A stretch of 34,903 nucleotides of DNA from a virus. The translations under genes were made by a program, and so were the position numbers. Below, one piece after another: positions 6,848 through 13,925 of the stretch. The notes under the pieces are model-generated. The model saw nothing but the letters and a program-made list of their open reading frames with translations, was not told the DNA's origin and searched no databases. The stretch spans positions 1 to 34,903 of the IMG/VR virus record IMGVR_UViG_3300027759_000240; one strand, 5' to 3'. Each line of letters opens with the position of its first letter. Position 1 is the first letter of the stretch.

Positions 6848-9220
6848 ATGAACTTTAAAACACTGTTATCAAAACTTTTAAATCCTTCGACTATCAATGA
6901 AGCATCCCAATTAGGTGCTTCAGAACAAAAAGATAGGGCTAAATCTGCAGCAGGAGACAATCGTGCCAAAGATGCCGCACGTAAACGTATAGAACGTTCT
7001 AAACAAATTCCAAGAGACCGTAAGCCAAAACAGGAACTAATTAAAGAAGTAATTTTGGTTGAAACCAAAAGTGGTCGCATACAATTAATCTTTAAAGATT
7101 CATTTAATGCAAGTTTACATAAAAAATTAAGTAAAGATGTTTTAACACTCGAAGAAGCACAACAGGCTACAAACTCTAAAGATTTTGAACAAACTCGTGC
7201 ATCTAAACTTTTGTTTGGTGATACGAAAGAAAAAGAAGGTAGCAAAAAAGAAGGTAAAAAAGAAGAAGAGGCAAAAGGAAAAAGAGAATCCAAAGATAGA
7301 GAAGAAACAAAACCTTCTTCGGGTGAAAAGAAAGAATCTGGTAAAGCCAAGAAACTTTCTAAAGAACAAATGTTCCAAACAATGAGTGAAATGGAACCAG
7401 AGCAGTTGTTGGGAATGCCTCCTGAATTGCGTAATGAATATTTCAAAATGATTCGTCAACCTCCTCCAAATAATGAGTTTGATCAGTTATCATATGAAAA
7501 TTTAACAGTTGAATATGGTATTAATGATACATCTTCTACTCCCTATAATCAACAAGTAATGAATGCTTTGGTATTCATTGCAAAATTAAAAGCAGGTGCT
7601 AGCAAACAAGAGATGTTAACATATGGTGCTATGACAGCCGATGCTAGTGATTTTACACGAGCAGCATTTTTTACTGCACGTAAGATTTTATCACAGATTG
7701 GTGATGAATGCATTCAAAATCTCTTAACTAATGTAGAAAATGGTGGAAAACCTGTTAACTCCGAAGGTGCGAGTGATATGCAATGTGGAGATTATAGATT
7801 TAAAGTTGCAGCGGGTGGAGAAATGTCTCTATCTACAAACCAATTTGATCAATCAAATAAAAACTTTAAAGGATTTGTTGCTGGGGCATTAACACAAGCT
7901 TTGTCCAATCCAAATTTAATTGCATCAGATCCCAAACTTGCAGCAGCATTTCAAAAAATGCAACAAGGAAAAGCAGCATTCTCTGATGTTTTAATTCCAG
8001 ATGAAATGTTAACACAGATTAAATCTGATCCAGAGATGTTAAAGAAGTTACAATCTACACCTGTCAAAGATGCATCTGGAAATGTTACTGGAACTGTAAT
8101 CGATAAAGATGGAAATATAAATCCATTAGCATCTATGGGACGTTATATAAAAGCTTGGCAAGAAGGTGCATCGGAATTAATGCGTGGAAATAAATCTCCG
8201 CTCAAAATAAATGTTATCAATACACTGTTAAAAACTGTATTACGTGGTGACAATATTACTGACCCAAAAATGGCTCCAAACCATTTAATTACTGTTAATG
8301 GTATTTTCCCTATGACGGATGATTATTTTACTACCATTTCAGCCGAATCTAATTTTGATATGTCAAAAGCTAAAGATACTATGACAGCTTCTAATATCTC
8401 AAATTATAAGACCTCAGCTGCCGAGACACTAAAGAAGTATACTGCAATAATTGAAGAAACACAACCAAAAGAAAAGAAAAAAGAAAAGGGAGATGGGATT
8501 CTTGTACCTAAAGATTCTATTGAACCGGTTCAATTAATGGTTGATTACCTGGTTAAAAATCATGACTTCCTATTAAATGCTAGTCTTCTACCAGGGTTTA
8601 ATAATAAAGATTTAAATTCTGTGCAATACAATTATGTTACGATTGGTAAGAAGACAATCAGAATTCCTGTGATGAAGGGTGAAAATATCAGTTCTGAAGT
8701 TTTAGGAGAAGCGGTTATTTTCCTCAACGATCTTTTAATCGAATCTTTAAGTAATAATTTTGTTATAGCCCATCTAGTTCGTAATCAGTTAATAACAAAC
8801 ATAGAAGCAGAACTAATAGAAAATTCATCCAATCTATTGATTGAAAATTCTGAATATGTTATGGTGAACATTAATTCAATTTATGAAAATGCTGTTACAC
8901 GCATGTATCAAAATCCAGTATGTATTATTGGATTGATTAATGATCTTGTTATTGAAGAATATAAACGAGATTATAAAAAAGAATATAAAAATTATCACGG
9001 TAAAAAGAAGCAAAGAAAAGAACGTGCTGCACGAGGTGCTGCACGAGATCTTATGATTAAAAAGGGTAGAGCCAAAAAGGGTGATGGAAAAGACATTGAC
9101 CATAAAAAGCCTCTTCGTAGTGGTGGTTCAAAAGGTATAAATAATTTAAGAGTTCGGGATAAATCCGATAATCGGGCTGATAACGGACATCATAAGGGTG
9201 AACATCAAAATAGGCACTGA
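6848..9220 (+). CDS. Large late protein with C-terminal HNH-like domain
   Basis: 790 residues. The N-terminus MNFKTLLSKLLNPSTINE ends in INE (16-18) followed by Ala, a good (I/L)xE prohead-protease site. A highly charged Lys/Glu tract spans about 125-170. The central part is a large unrecognised region. The C-terminus (about 705-790) is very basic, then DGKDIDHKKPL (D751, H752), INNLRV (N766) and NRADNGHHKGEH. This resembles the HNH-like tail that recurs on T4-like phage proteins. A late box lies 7 bases upstream. I infer a head-associated, possibly injected protein carrying a nuclease. The nuclease call rests on motif spacing only. Confidence 0.65.
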   Translation: MNFKTLLSKLLNPSTINEASQLGASEQKDRAKSAAGDNRAKDAARKRIERSKQIPRDRKPKQELIKEVILVETKSGRIQLIFKDSFNASLHKKLSKDVLTLEEAQQATNSKDFEQTRASKLLFGDTKEKEGSKKEGKKEEEAKGKRESKDREETKPSSGEKKESGKAKKLSKEQMFQTMSEMEPEQLLGMPPELRNEYFKMIRQPPPNNEFDQLSYENLTVEYGINDTSSTPYNQQVMNALVFIAKLKAGASKQEMLTYGAMTADASDFTRAAFFTARKILSQIGDECIQNLLTNVENGGKPVNSEGASDMQCGDYRFKVAAGGEMSLSTNQFDQSNKNFKGFVAGALTQALSNPNLIASDPKLAAAFQKMQQGKAAFSDVLIPDEMLTQIKSDPEMLKKLQSTPVKDASGNVTGTVIDKDGNINPLASMGRYIKAWQEGASELMRGNKSPLKINVINTLLKTVLRGDNITDPKMAPNHLITVNGIFPMTDDYFTTISAESNFDMSKAKDTMTASNISNYKTSAAETLKKYTAIIEETQPKEKKKEKGDGILVPKDSIEPVQLMVDYLVKNHDFLLNASLLPGFNNKDLNSVQYNYVTIGKKTIRIPVMKGENISSEVLGEAVIFLNDLLIESLSNNFVIAHLVRNQLITNIEAELIENSSNLLIENSEYVMVNINSIYENAVTRMYQNPVCIIGLINDLVIEEYKRDYKKEYKNYHGKKKQRKERAARGAARDLMIKKGRAKKGDGKDIDHKKPLRSGGSKGINNLRVRDKSDNRADNGHHKGEHQNRH

Positions 9221-9221
9221 T

Positions 9222-9389
9222 ATGAAAAAGATTCCTTCTAGTAAAATTGTTAAAGAAAACCCATCATTTAAAAATAAGTGTGGGTTGAAACAAATTAAAG
9301 AAAATATTGCCAAGAATACCCTCAGATCTCTTAATGAACAAGTATACAACCCAGATCTATATGGGCTAATAAAAAATAGGACTAAATAA
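9222..9389 (+). CDS. Small basic protein of unknown function
   Basis: 55 residues, starting one base after the preceding stop. An upstream in-frame ATG at 9198 would overlap that gene by 23 bases and is less likely. AGG seven bases before the ATG may act as a weak ribosome site. The protein is Lys-rich with SLNEQVYNPDLYGLIKNRTK at the C-terminus. No family is recognised. The tight fit between the 790-residue gene and the next late promoter supports it being real. Confidence 0.5.
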   Translation: MKKIPSSKIVKENPSFKNKCGLKQIKENIAKNTLRSLNEQVYNPDLYGLIKNRTK

Positions 9390-9393
9390 AGGA
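9382..9393 (+). promoter_or_regulatory. Late promoter box CTAAATA with AAGGA ribosome site
   Basis: CTAAATA (9382-9388) is followed directly by AAGGA (9389-9393), 5 bases before the ATG at 9399. The late transcript would start near or inside the ribosome site. Confidence 0.55.
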
Positions 9394-9398
9394 CAACC

Positions 9399-9956
9399 AT
9401 GAAATTTAAACAACTCATCTCCAGAATTACCAAACTCGTTGAAAATGCGGGTGAACACACCTTTGGTGGTGGTCTTTATATTGGTGACCCACAAGGCAAA
9501 GTTGGTCAATCTCCACTCACAGACAAGGGAACCTTCAACCTATCGCTCCCAAGGCAGATAGACGCTATTAACGCTATGTTGTACACCTTCTCCTCGAGAG
9601 ACTACATCAATCCAGATGCTATTATGGGTGTTGTAGCACAAAAATTGAATATGTTTGGTTTAGACTTTGCAGCACCAAAAATGCAAATTCCAGATGGTGT
9701 AAGTAACTTTGAACTTGTTCAATACGGAAGCCCACAATTGGGTGTATATGGTCAAAATCCGTATGATGATGTCAATAAGGCTGGGTTCAAACAAGGCGAT
9801 GGTATCAAAGAGAAAATTGGTCATTCTTTGGCTCTTCAAGTTACTGTAACCATGCAACCAAACCATCTACGTAAAGTTAGTCTGGTAATCGTTCCAACAG
9901 CCACTTCTTCATATAATATGGAACTAGATCAAAATGGTTGCGGTTGCCAACACTGA
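9399..9956 (+). CDS. Unknown conserved-type late protein
   Basis: 185 residues. The N-terminus MKFKQLISRITKLVE (L13-V14-E15) resembles a targeting segment with an (L/I)xE site. The body is soluble and mixed alpha/beta in appearance (GGGLYIGDPQGK near 24-35; LALQVTVTMQPNHLRKVSLV near the end) and closes with Gly-Cys-Gly-Cys-Gln-His. The codons here are more GC-rich than in the neighbours. No family is recognised. It heads a run of three genes ending at the terminator at 12094. A virion role is plausible. Confidence 0.55.
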   Translation: MKFKQLISRITKLVENAGEHTFGGGLYIGDPQGKVGQSPLTDKGTFNLSLPRQIDAINAMLYTFSSRDYINPDAIMGVVAQKLNMFGLDFAAPKMQIPDGVSNFELVQYGSPQLGVYGQNPYDDVNKAGFKQGDGIKEKIGHSLALQVTVTMQPNHLRKVSLVIVPTATSSYNMELDQNGCGCQH

Positions 9957-9963
9957 GATAATA

Positions 9964-10362
9964 ATGGTTGATAAAAATACTCCCCTGACAGAAGATATAT
10001 TTCTCGAATTCTGTCAGGGCTGTTATTTCAATAGTGAGTGCACCGGTAAAGCCGAGTTCATGGATGATCTGAAGAGAATCAAATATGTAAAAAGACTTTT
10101 ACAGAAGATTCATAAACATAAAACTTTAAAGTCAATACGTGAACGACTTATAATAAATCATATAATAATTTTAAGAAATGTGTTTGGCGAAGAAAATGCC
10201 ATACGCATTTTGTTTTTTAAAGTTGAACCAAGACTATATTCGTATTTGAAATCATTCACTGTATTCTTAAATTTTAATATTAAAAATTTACCAGAAGTAA
10301 AATACCTGGAATTGAATACTGACCCAAGAGTAGATAGAAAATTACTACAGGTTGAAAAATGA
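9964..10362 (+). CDS. Conserved T4-like phage protein (DUF7207-like)
   Basis: 132 residues. LTEDIFLEFCQGCYFNSEC, then DDLKRIKYVKRLL, ERLIINHIIILRNVFGEE and LKSFTVFLNF match, from memory, a helical protein common in T4-like marine phages that I recall as DUF7207; the identifier should be checked. The start at 9964 is chosen over 9934 because the earlier one would sit inside the preceding gene and the family begins close to LTEDIF. A strong hairpin lies 19 bases into the gene. It overlaps the next gene by ATGA. The function is unknown. Confidence 0.65.
   Translation: MVDKNTPLTEDIFLEFCQGCYFNSECTGKAEFMDDLKRIKYVKRLLQKIHKHKTLKSIRERLIINHIIILRNVFGEENAIRILFFKVEPRLYSYLKSFTVFLNFNIKNLPEVKYLELNTDPRVDRKLLQVEK
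9983..10019 (+). other. 11-bp perfect inverted repeat just after a start codon
   Basis: CCCTGACAGAA (9983-9993) pairs perfectly with TTCTGTCAGGG (10009-10019) around a 15-base loop. It lies 19 bases downstream of the ATG at 9964, inside the coding region. There is no U-tract, so it is not a simple terminator. It may slow translation, stabilise mRNA or bind a protein. Confidence 0.6.
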
Positions 10363-12095
10363 ACACACCACAATACATTCCATCCTTTTATTTTTATAAA
10401 TTTGCGCAAGGTATTTCTTCACCGTATACCGAATTGGCTGCTTATAGTGCTGGTGCAATTGATTCAAGTGGTAATGTATTAAAGTCAGAAGGCAGTATTG
10501 ATTCATTTGAATATTTGATTATTAAATTAAAGAAAATCTTTGAACAGCTACCTTCTGGATTAACAAAAGCTCAGTTAACAAATTATCTTAGTACACTTCA
10601 ATTGTTTAGTGAATCAGTTCAAGCCTATGACATTAGTGATGCCCAATTTGCAGGATTGGTTGAAGGTTATATTGCTCTTAATAAAAACCCAAACACTAGC
10701 TATATTGCATTGTGTGAAGATATGGGTGTCGGTGGTGGAGGTGGTGGTGCTGGAACCATTAGTACACCTGTGGTATCCAACAATCAGGGTGGTGTTGGTG
10801 GCTTTGATCCTATTATGGCTCCAATGCAGAGACGAAAACCACCAGTAGGTCTAGACAATTGTGAAATGTTTGATGTTTGTCCAGAAGAAATGATACAATT
10901 TAAAGCAGCTAAAGCATGGAAACATCTTCCATCGAGTGAAACTAAAACATATTTACAAAGATATCAAGCCAGAAATCCAAAAGGAAAAATAGCTCTTCGT
11001 TCTATAGATGCAGATACTGGTAAACAAGATATTCATTGGCTAAATTATCCTACAAAGAGTTTTGCTGAAGAATATCATTTAGAATTTTTAGATATTTTAA
11101 ATGAAGAAAATGAAGAGATTACACCAGATAAAAATTTAGATGGTAAGACATCTGTTGAAGAAGTGATGACATATTTTCAAGATAAAGATTTAAATGGATC
11201 TCCAGATGGAGAACATCATGCTAATATTTCTAGAGTAGTAACAAATCTGTTTAATAATGGGGCCGATCCAACAGAACAAAAATTAGGTATTTTACAAAAT
11301 CCAAAGTCCCCAACAGGACATCATGCAGAACTTCATGCAAGACTATTATCTCTTGGTAGAGGATTGGATGAATTGCATAAAATTGAAGATCATGATAAAA
11401 AACATGAAGCAATTTCTACTTTTGTAACAAGTCATTTAAAAGGATCTAGAAAATCTCCTTCAGCTTCGGATAGACCAGGAGGAAAACTTTCTACAGATAT
11501 TATTCCAGATACATTTGTCTATGATCCAACAACACAAACTACCGTTCATGGAGAAGTAAAAACATCAAAAGCTTCTGGAACGTTTCCGACTGAATGGCCT
11601 TCAATTGGTAAAAAATTAATAAAAGCTGACTGGGCAAAACAAGGTGTAGGTTTAGCTGATTTAGAAAAAACCACTAGAGGTAGATATAGAATACAATTAC
11701 CACCCGAAACGGCTCAAGAATTGAGTCGTGAAGCAGCAACACAATTAGTTAGATATGGTAAAAAATCTGGACCAATAACAATTATAAAAGCAGAAACTGG
11801 TAAGTTTTATGAAATAGATACACCAGATGTAATAAAACACTGGGCTAATGGTCTTGAATATCCATCCATAAAAAGAAAAACTAGAGGAAAAGGGAAAGAA
11901 CAGGGTAAGTCTGAAACAGCAGGACATAGTGTAGAAGTAACCCCATTAACGGGATTTATATCTGCAGCAATTAAACAAAAATCTGCTCGTAGACTTACAA
12001 TGTCAAAAAGAGCTTATAAAACTATTAAAGCAGCAACTGATCCCAGTTTACATGAACATTTAGACAAATTGCTTTTACCACATACAACAGATTAA
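10359..12095 (+). CDS. Large unknown late protein, possible nuclease-like core
   Basis: 578 residues, start overlapping the previous stop (ATGA). Residues about 1-125 form one region, followed by a Gly-rich hinge (VGGGGGGAG), then a larger soluble part. In the latter, a segment around residues 380-405 has Asp, about ten residues, then HGEVKTS. The spacing recalls the D...ExK core of PD-(D/E)XK nucleases, but the supporting motifs were not found, so this is weak. The C-terminus is basic. It is the last gene before a strong bidirectional terminator. A virion or packaging role is possible; the function is unknown. Confidence 0.55.
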   Translation: MNTPQYIPSFYFYKFAQGISSPYTELAAYSAGAIDSSGNVLKSEGSIDSFEYLIIKLKKIFEQLPSGLTKAQLTNYLSTLQLFSESVQAYDISDAQFAGLVEGYIALNKNPNTSYIALCEDMGVGGGGGGAGTISTPVVSNNQGGVGGFDPIMAPMQRRKPPVGLDNCEMFDVCPEEMIQFKAAKAWKHLPSSETKTYLQRYQARNPKGKIALRSIDADTGKQDIHWLNYPTKSFAEEYHLEFLDILNEENEEITPDKNLDGKTSVEEVMTYFQDKDLNGSPDGEHHANISRVVTNLFNNGADPTEQKLGILQNPKSPTGHHAELHARLLSLGRGLDELHKIEDHDKKHEAISTFVTSHLKGSRKSPSASDRPGGKLSTDIIPDTFVYDPTTQTTVHGEVKTSKASGTFPTEWPSIGKKLIKADWAKQGVGLADLEKTTRGRYRIQLPPETAQELSREAATQLVRYGKKSGPITIIKAETGKFYEIDTPDVIKHWANGLEYPSIKRKTRGKGKEQGKSETAGHSVEVTPLTGFISAAIKQKSARRLTMSKRAYKTIKAATDPSLHEHLDKLLLPHTTD

Positions 12096-12120
12096 AAAAT
12101 CCCCTTTCGGGGATTTTTTT
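12094..12120. terminator. Bidirectional rho-independent terminator
   Basis: AAAAAATCCCC (12094-12104) pairs with GGGGATTTTTT (12109-12119) around a TTTC tetraloop. A-rich and T-rich flanks make it work on both strands. It separates the plus-strand late operon from the convergent minus-strand operon and overlaps both stop codons. Confidence 0.9.
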
Positions 12121-12331
12121 ATTCCTGAATAAATTTCTTACAACACTTGGGCTTTGAACAACCAGCATTTTGTCTGGCTTCGGTGATGATCTTGGTATGA
12201 GCATCATCCCAACCAGTAGCCCATTCTTGCCAATACACACTGGTAGATTCATAAACATTTGATGCTTTTTCTGCACCACCCATACGGGCTTTATAACCCT
12301 TTTCATATGCTTCACCGGCAATGTATGTCAT
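12119..12331 (-). CDS. Ribosome modulation factor (RMF)-like small protein
   Basis: 70 residues. EAYEKGYKARMGG, then VYESTSVYWQEWATGWDDAH, follows the RMF pattern (A-x-x-R/K-G-Y-x-A, later a Tyr and W-x-x-GW-x-x-A) over nearly the full length of the 55-residue RMF. RMF binds 30S ribosomes and promotes 100S dimers in stationary phase. The C-terminal extension has Cys residues (GCSKPKCCKKF) that could bind metal. A clear AGGAG ribosome site lies 8 bases upstream. It overlaps the upstream gene by 4 bases and is last in the operon. If functional it could tune host translation. The homology call is moderate. Confidence 0.6.
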   Translation of the reverse strand: MTYIAGEAYEKGYKARMGGAEKASNVYESTSVYWQEWATGWDDAHTKIITEARQNAGCSKPKCCKKFIQE

Positions 12332-12762
12332 TGGAATTCTCCTGGATTGTCAATAGGCTTAATGACAATTTGATTAAGCAACTTATCTAATGCCTTAACG
12401 TGTGCAAACTGTTCCTTGATAGCAAGATATCCACGAATCTCAATAAGTTTAAAATATTCTTCTTGACTAAATGGAGTCGTCTTAGGCTTATGTCGAATAG
12501 GTCTACGAGAAGGCTTTGGTGGATTGTTTGGATTAAATGGCTTCTTCTGATTTTCTTTAGTCCATTGATTTAAAATGTCATCCATGTTAAGATAGTCACG
12601 AAGACTATCTGCAGGGTTTTCACCATTACGCATTTGATCCCACATTTTCTTAAATTCTGGGCTAGTATTACCAAAGAAGAAAAATCCATTATTTGGATTG
12701 TTCTCTTCGCTATCGTCACCATTTTGCCAATTTCTAAAATCGTTATGATCTGAATTTCCCAT
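12328..12762 (-). CDS. Hypothetical protein with disordered N-terminus
   Basis: 144 residues, unrecognised. The N-terminal third is Asn/Asp/Gly-rich (NDFRNWQNGDDSEENN, then GFFFFG). A short Pro/Arg/Lys linker (about 80-95) leads to a helical C-terminal part (EYFKLIEIRGYLAIKEQFAH, 105-124). AAAGGAAAT just upstream is a good ribosome site. It overlaps the RMF-like gene by 4 bases, so the two are coupled. Likely an early gene of unknown function. Confidence 0.55.
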   Translation of the reverse strand: MGNSDHNDFRNWQNGDDSEENNPNNGFFFFGNTSPEFKKMWDQMRNGENPADSLRDYLNMDDILNQWTKENQKKPFNPNNPPKPSRRPIRHKPKTTPFSQEEYFKLIEIRGYLAIKEQFAHVKALDKLLNQIVIKPIDNPGEFQ

Positions 12763-12771
12763 TAATTTCCT

Positions 12772-13068
12772 TTAGACATCAAAAAATTGTTCGTAAACTT
12801 GCTTACCACGGTTATCTGTAACAGAGACAAATCGAACATGACGTTCGATTGAATCACTAATATTTATAGGATCTTTAGGACCAAACTCGATGGTCTTAAT
12901 CCATGCAGGACATCCACCAATGGAGATTCGAACTTCAGTTCCATTCGCATCAGTGCCATAAAAATCAAAGGAAGATTTCTCTCCATTGTAATAGGTGAAA
13001 AAACAATCAATATGATCATACTTCTTTCGAAGTTCATCAAACGACATCATTGTGGCAGTTTTAGCCAT
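12772..13068 (-). CDS. Hypothetical protein, small beta-rich fold
   Basis: 98 residues starting MAKTATMMSFDELRKKY. The ATG at 13068 is chosen over 13140 because the longer version would overlap the upstream 57-residue gene almost entirely. The start overlaps that gene's stop by 8 bases. The sequence alternates strands (CFFTYYNGEKSSFDFYGTD, then TEVRISIGG) and ends with ISDSIERHVRFVSVTDNRGK. No family is recognised. Confidence 0.55.
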   Translation of the reverse strand: MAKTATMMSFDELRKKYDHIDCFFTYYNGEKSSFDFYGTDANGTEVRISIGGCPAWIKTIEFGPKDPINISDSIERHVRFVSVTDNRGKQVYEQFFDV

Positions 13069-13234
13069 TGGGCAGTCTCTTTTGCTTGACACATACTGGA
13101 AGTTGACCACTCGCGTCAAGACTGCGAAGTGTACCAACACGAGCCTTCATAAGGCTCTGAATACGAGTGCGCTTCATGCGTTCTTCACGCTTTTTATGAG
13201 CACGTTTAGTAGTACGTTGTTTTGAGTTAGGCAT
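13061..13234 (-). CDS. Small, very basic protein
   Basis: 57 residues. It begins MPNSKQRTTKRAHKKREERM and is dominated by Lys/Arg (about 18 of the first 36 residues). The charge suggests a nucleic-acid-binding or ribosome-binding peptide. A GGAG element lies 12 bases upstream, rather far. It overlaps the next gene by 8 bases, the same coupling style seen elsewhere in these minus-strand operons. No family is recognised, but the overlap and the absence of any competing gene support it. Confidence 0.5.
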   Translation of the reverse strand: MPNSKQRTTKRAHKKREERMKRTRIQSLMKARVGTLRSLDASGQLPVCVKQKRLPNG

Positions 13235-13257
13235 AATAATAATATACTCCGGTTTAT

Positions 13258-13620
13258 TTATTCGTCAAGCAAATCAACTCTGGATTGAAGATCATCGAGT
13301 TTATCCATGAGTTCTTCTAATTTTTCAGTAAAGTCAGTAAAGTTTTTAGATGTAAGAATGGTTTCTAGTTGTTTGATTCGTTGTACTAAATGTTCATTTT
13401 GAGTCTCTAAGACTTTCATTCGATCATTGAGTGCTTGGTTGATAACAACTTGGTTTGACCCAGGTTCGTGTAAACCATTGAGAGATGGATCGTATTCGTA
13501 ATGTTTAGGAGATTTATACATTTTTTTAACTTGCTTGGCTTTATCCATATTTTTTAACACTGAATCTTGAATATAATATGACTTTGTTTTAATTGGATCT
13601 GGGGGTGTTTCCATAGTCAT
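13258..13620 (-). CDS. Coiled-coil protein of unknown function
   Basis: 120 residues from the ATG at 13620; a GTG at 13629 and an ATG at 13614 are alternatives. The C-terminal half is a heptad-like coiled coil (NDRMKVLETQNEHLVQRIKQ around 64-83, then EKLEELMDKLDDLQSRVDLL), so it probably oligomerises. The N-terminal part is polar (PPDPIKTKSYYIQD). It lies between tRNA-Tyr and the basic small gene on one early transcript. The function is unknown. Confidence 0.55.
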   Translation of the reverse strand: MTMETPPDPIKTKSYYIQDSVLKNMDKAKQVKKMYKSPKHYEYDPSLNGLHEPGSNQVVINQALNDRMKVLETQNEHLVQRIKQLETILTSKNFTDFTEKLEELMDKLDDLQSRVDLLDE

Positions 13621-13656
13621 ATTGTACACGTATCTAAGGGAAAGTCAAATAATAAA

Positions 13657-13739
13657 TGCAAAAGGAGGGATTCGAACCTTCGTAGAAATTAATCATCACA
13701 TTTACAGTGTGACCTCGTTGACCGCTTGAGTACTTTTGC
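13657..13739 (-). tRNA. tRNA-Tyr (GTA)
   Basis: On the minus strand, GCAAAAG pairs with CTTTTGC as a 7-bp acceptor stem. The anticodon arm is TCACA-CTGTAAA-TGTGA with anticodon GTA. A long variable arm marks a class II tRNA, as expected for bacterial tRNA-Tyr. The T arm contains GGTTCGAATCC. The discriminator is A and no CCA is encoded, so the host enzyme must add it. It lies within a minus-strand early operon. Confidence 0.93.
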
Positions 13740-13744
13740 GTAGT

Positions 13745-13879
13745 TTATTTAGGTGCCTTTTTAGGCTTTTTCTTTACTGGCTTCTTTTTAAAAATTGCTT
13801 CATAATTTTTGCCATATTGTTCCAAATTTACGTGTCTGGGGGAACTTCCCTTACCTGCACCGTGTGAACCATAAGTCAT
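13745..13879 (-). CDS. Small Lys-rich conserved-type protein
   Basis: 44 residues: MTYGSHGAGKGSSPRHVN, then LEQYGKNYEAIFKKKP and a Lys/Pro tail. The arrangement recalls a short T4-like phage protein that begins MTYGSHG and contains a YxxNYxxIF segment (from memory; function unknown). The start is supported by a near-consensus sigma70 promoter whose -10 ends 6 bases upstream, so it should be the first gene of the operon and translated from a leaderless message. tRNA-Tyr follows 5 bases after its stop. Confidence 0.65.
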   Translation of the reverse strand: MTYGSHGAGKGSSPRHVNLEQYGKNYEAIFKKKPVKKKPKKAPK

Positions 13880-13885
13880 AGAAGT

Positions 13886-13913
13886 AGTATAGCATATAGA
13901 ACTTTTGTGTCAA
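13886..13913 (-). promoter_or_regulatory. Sigma70-like early promoter, minus strand
   Basis: On the minus strand TTGACA (13913-13908), a 16-base spacer and TATACT (13891-13886). The -10 ends 6 bases before the ATG at 13879, so transcription would start at or next to the start codon. It drives the small-gene and tRNA-Tyr operon. Confidence 0.8.
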
Positions 13914-13920
13914 CTAAATA
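13914..13920 (+). promoter_or_regulatory. Late promoter box CTAAATA
   Basis: CTAAATA directly abuts the -35 of the minus-strand early promoter and ends 5 bases before the ATG at 13926. It fixes that ATG as the start rather than the in-frame ATG at 13905. Confidence 0.65.
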
Positions 13921-13925
13921 ATAAT

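Noticed and set aside
6736-7446. Minus-strand open frame of 236 codons
   Set aside because: Opposite the start of the 790-residue gene, including its Lys/Glu tract; Phe/Ser-rich antisense without promoter.
13140-13165. Hairpin GAGCCTT-CAT-AAGGCTC as a terminator
   Set aside because: Good 7-bp stem but no T-tract on either strand and it lies inside the small basic gene; likely incidental.
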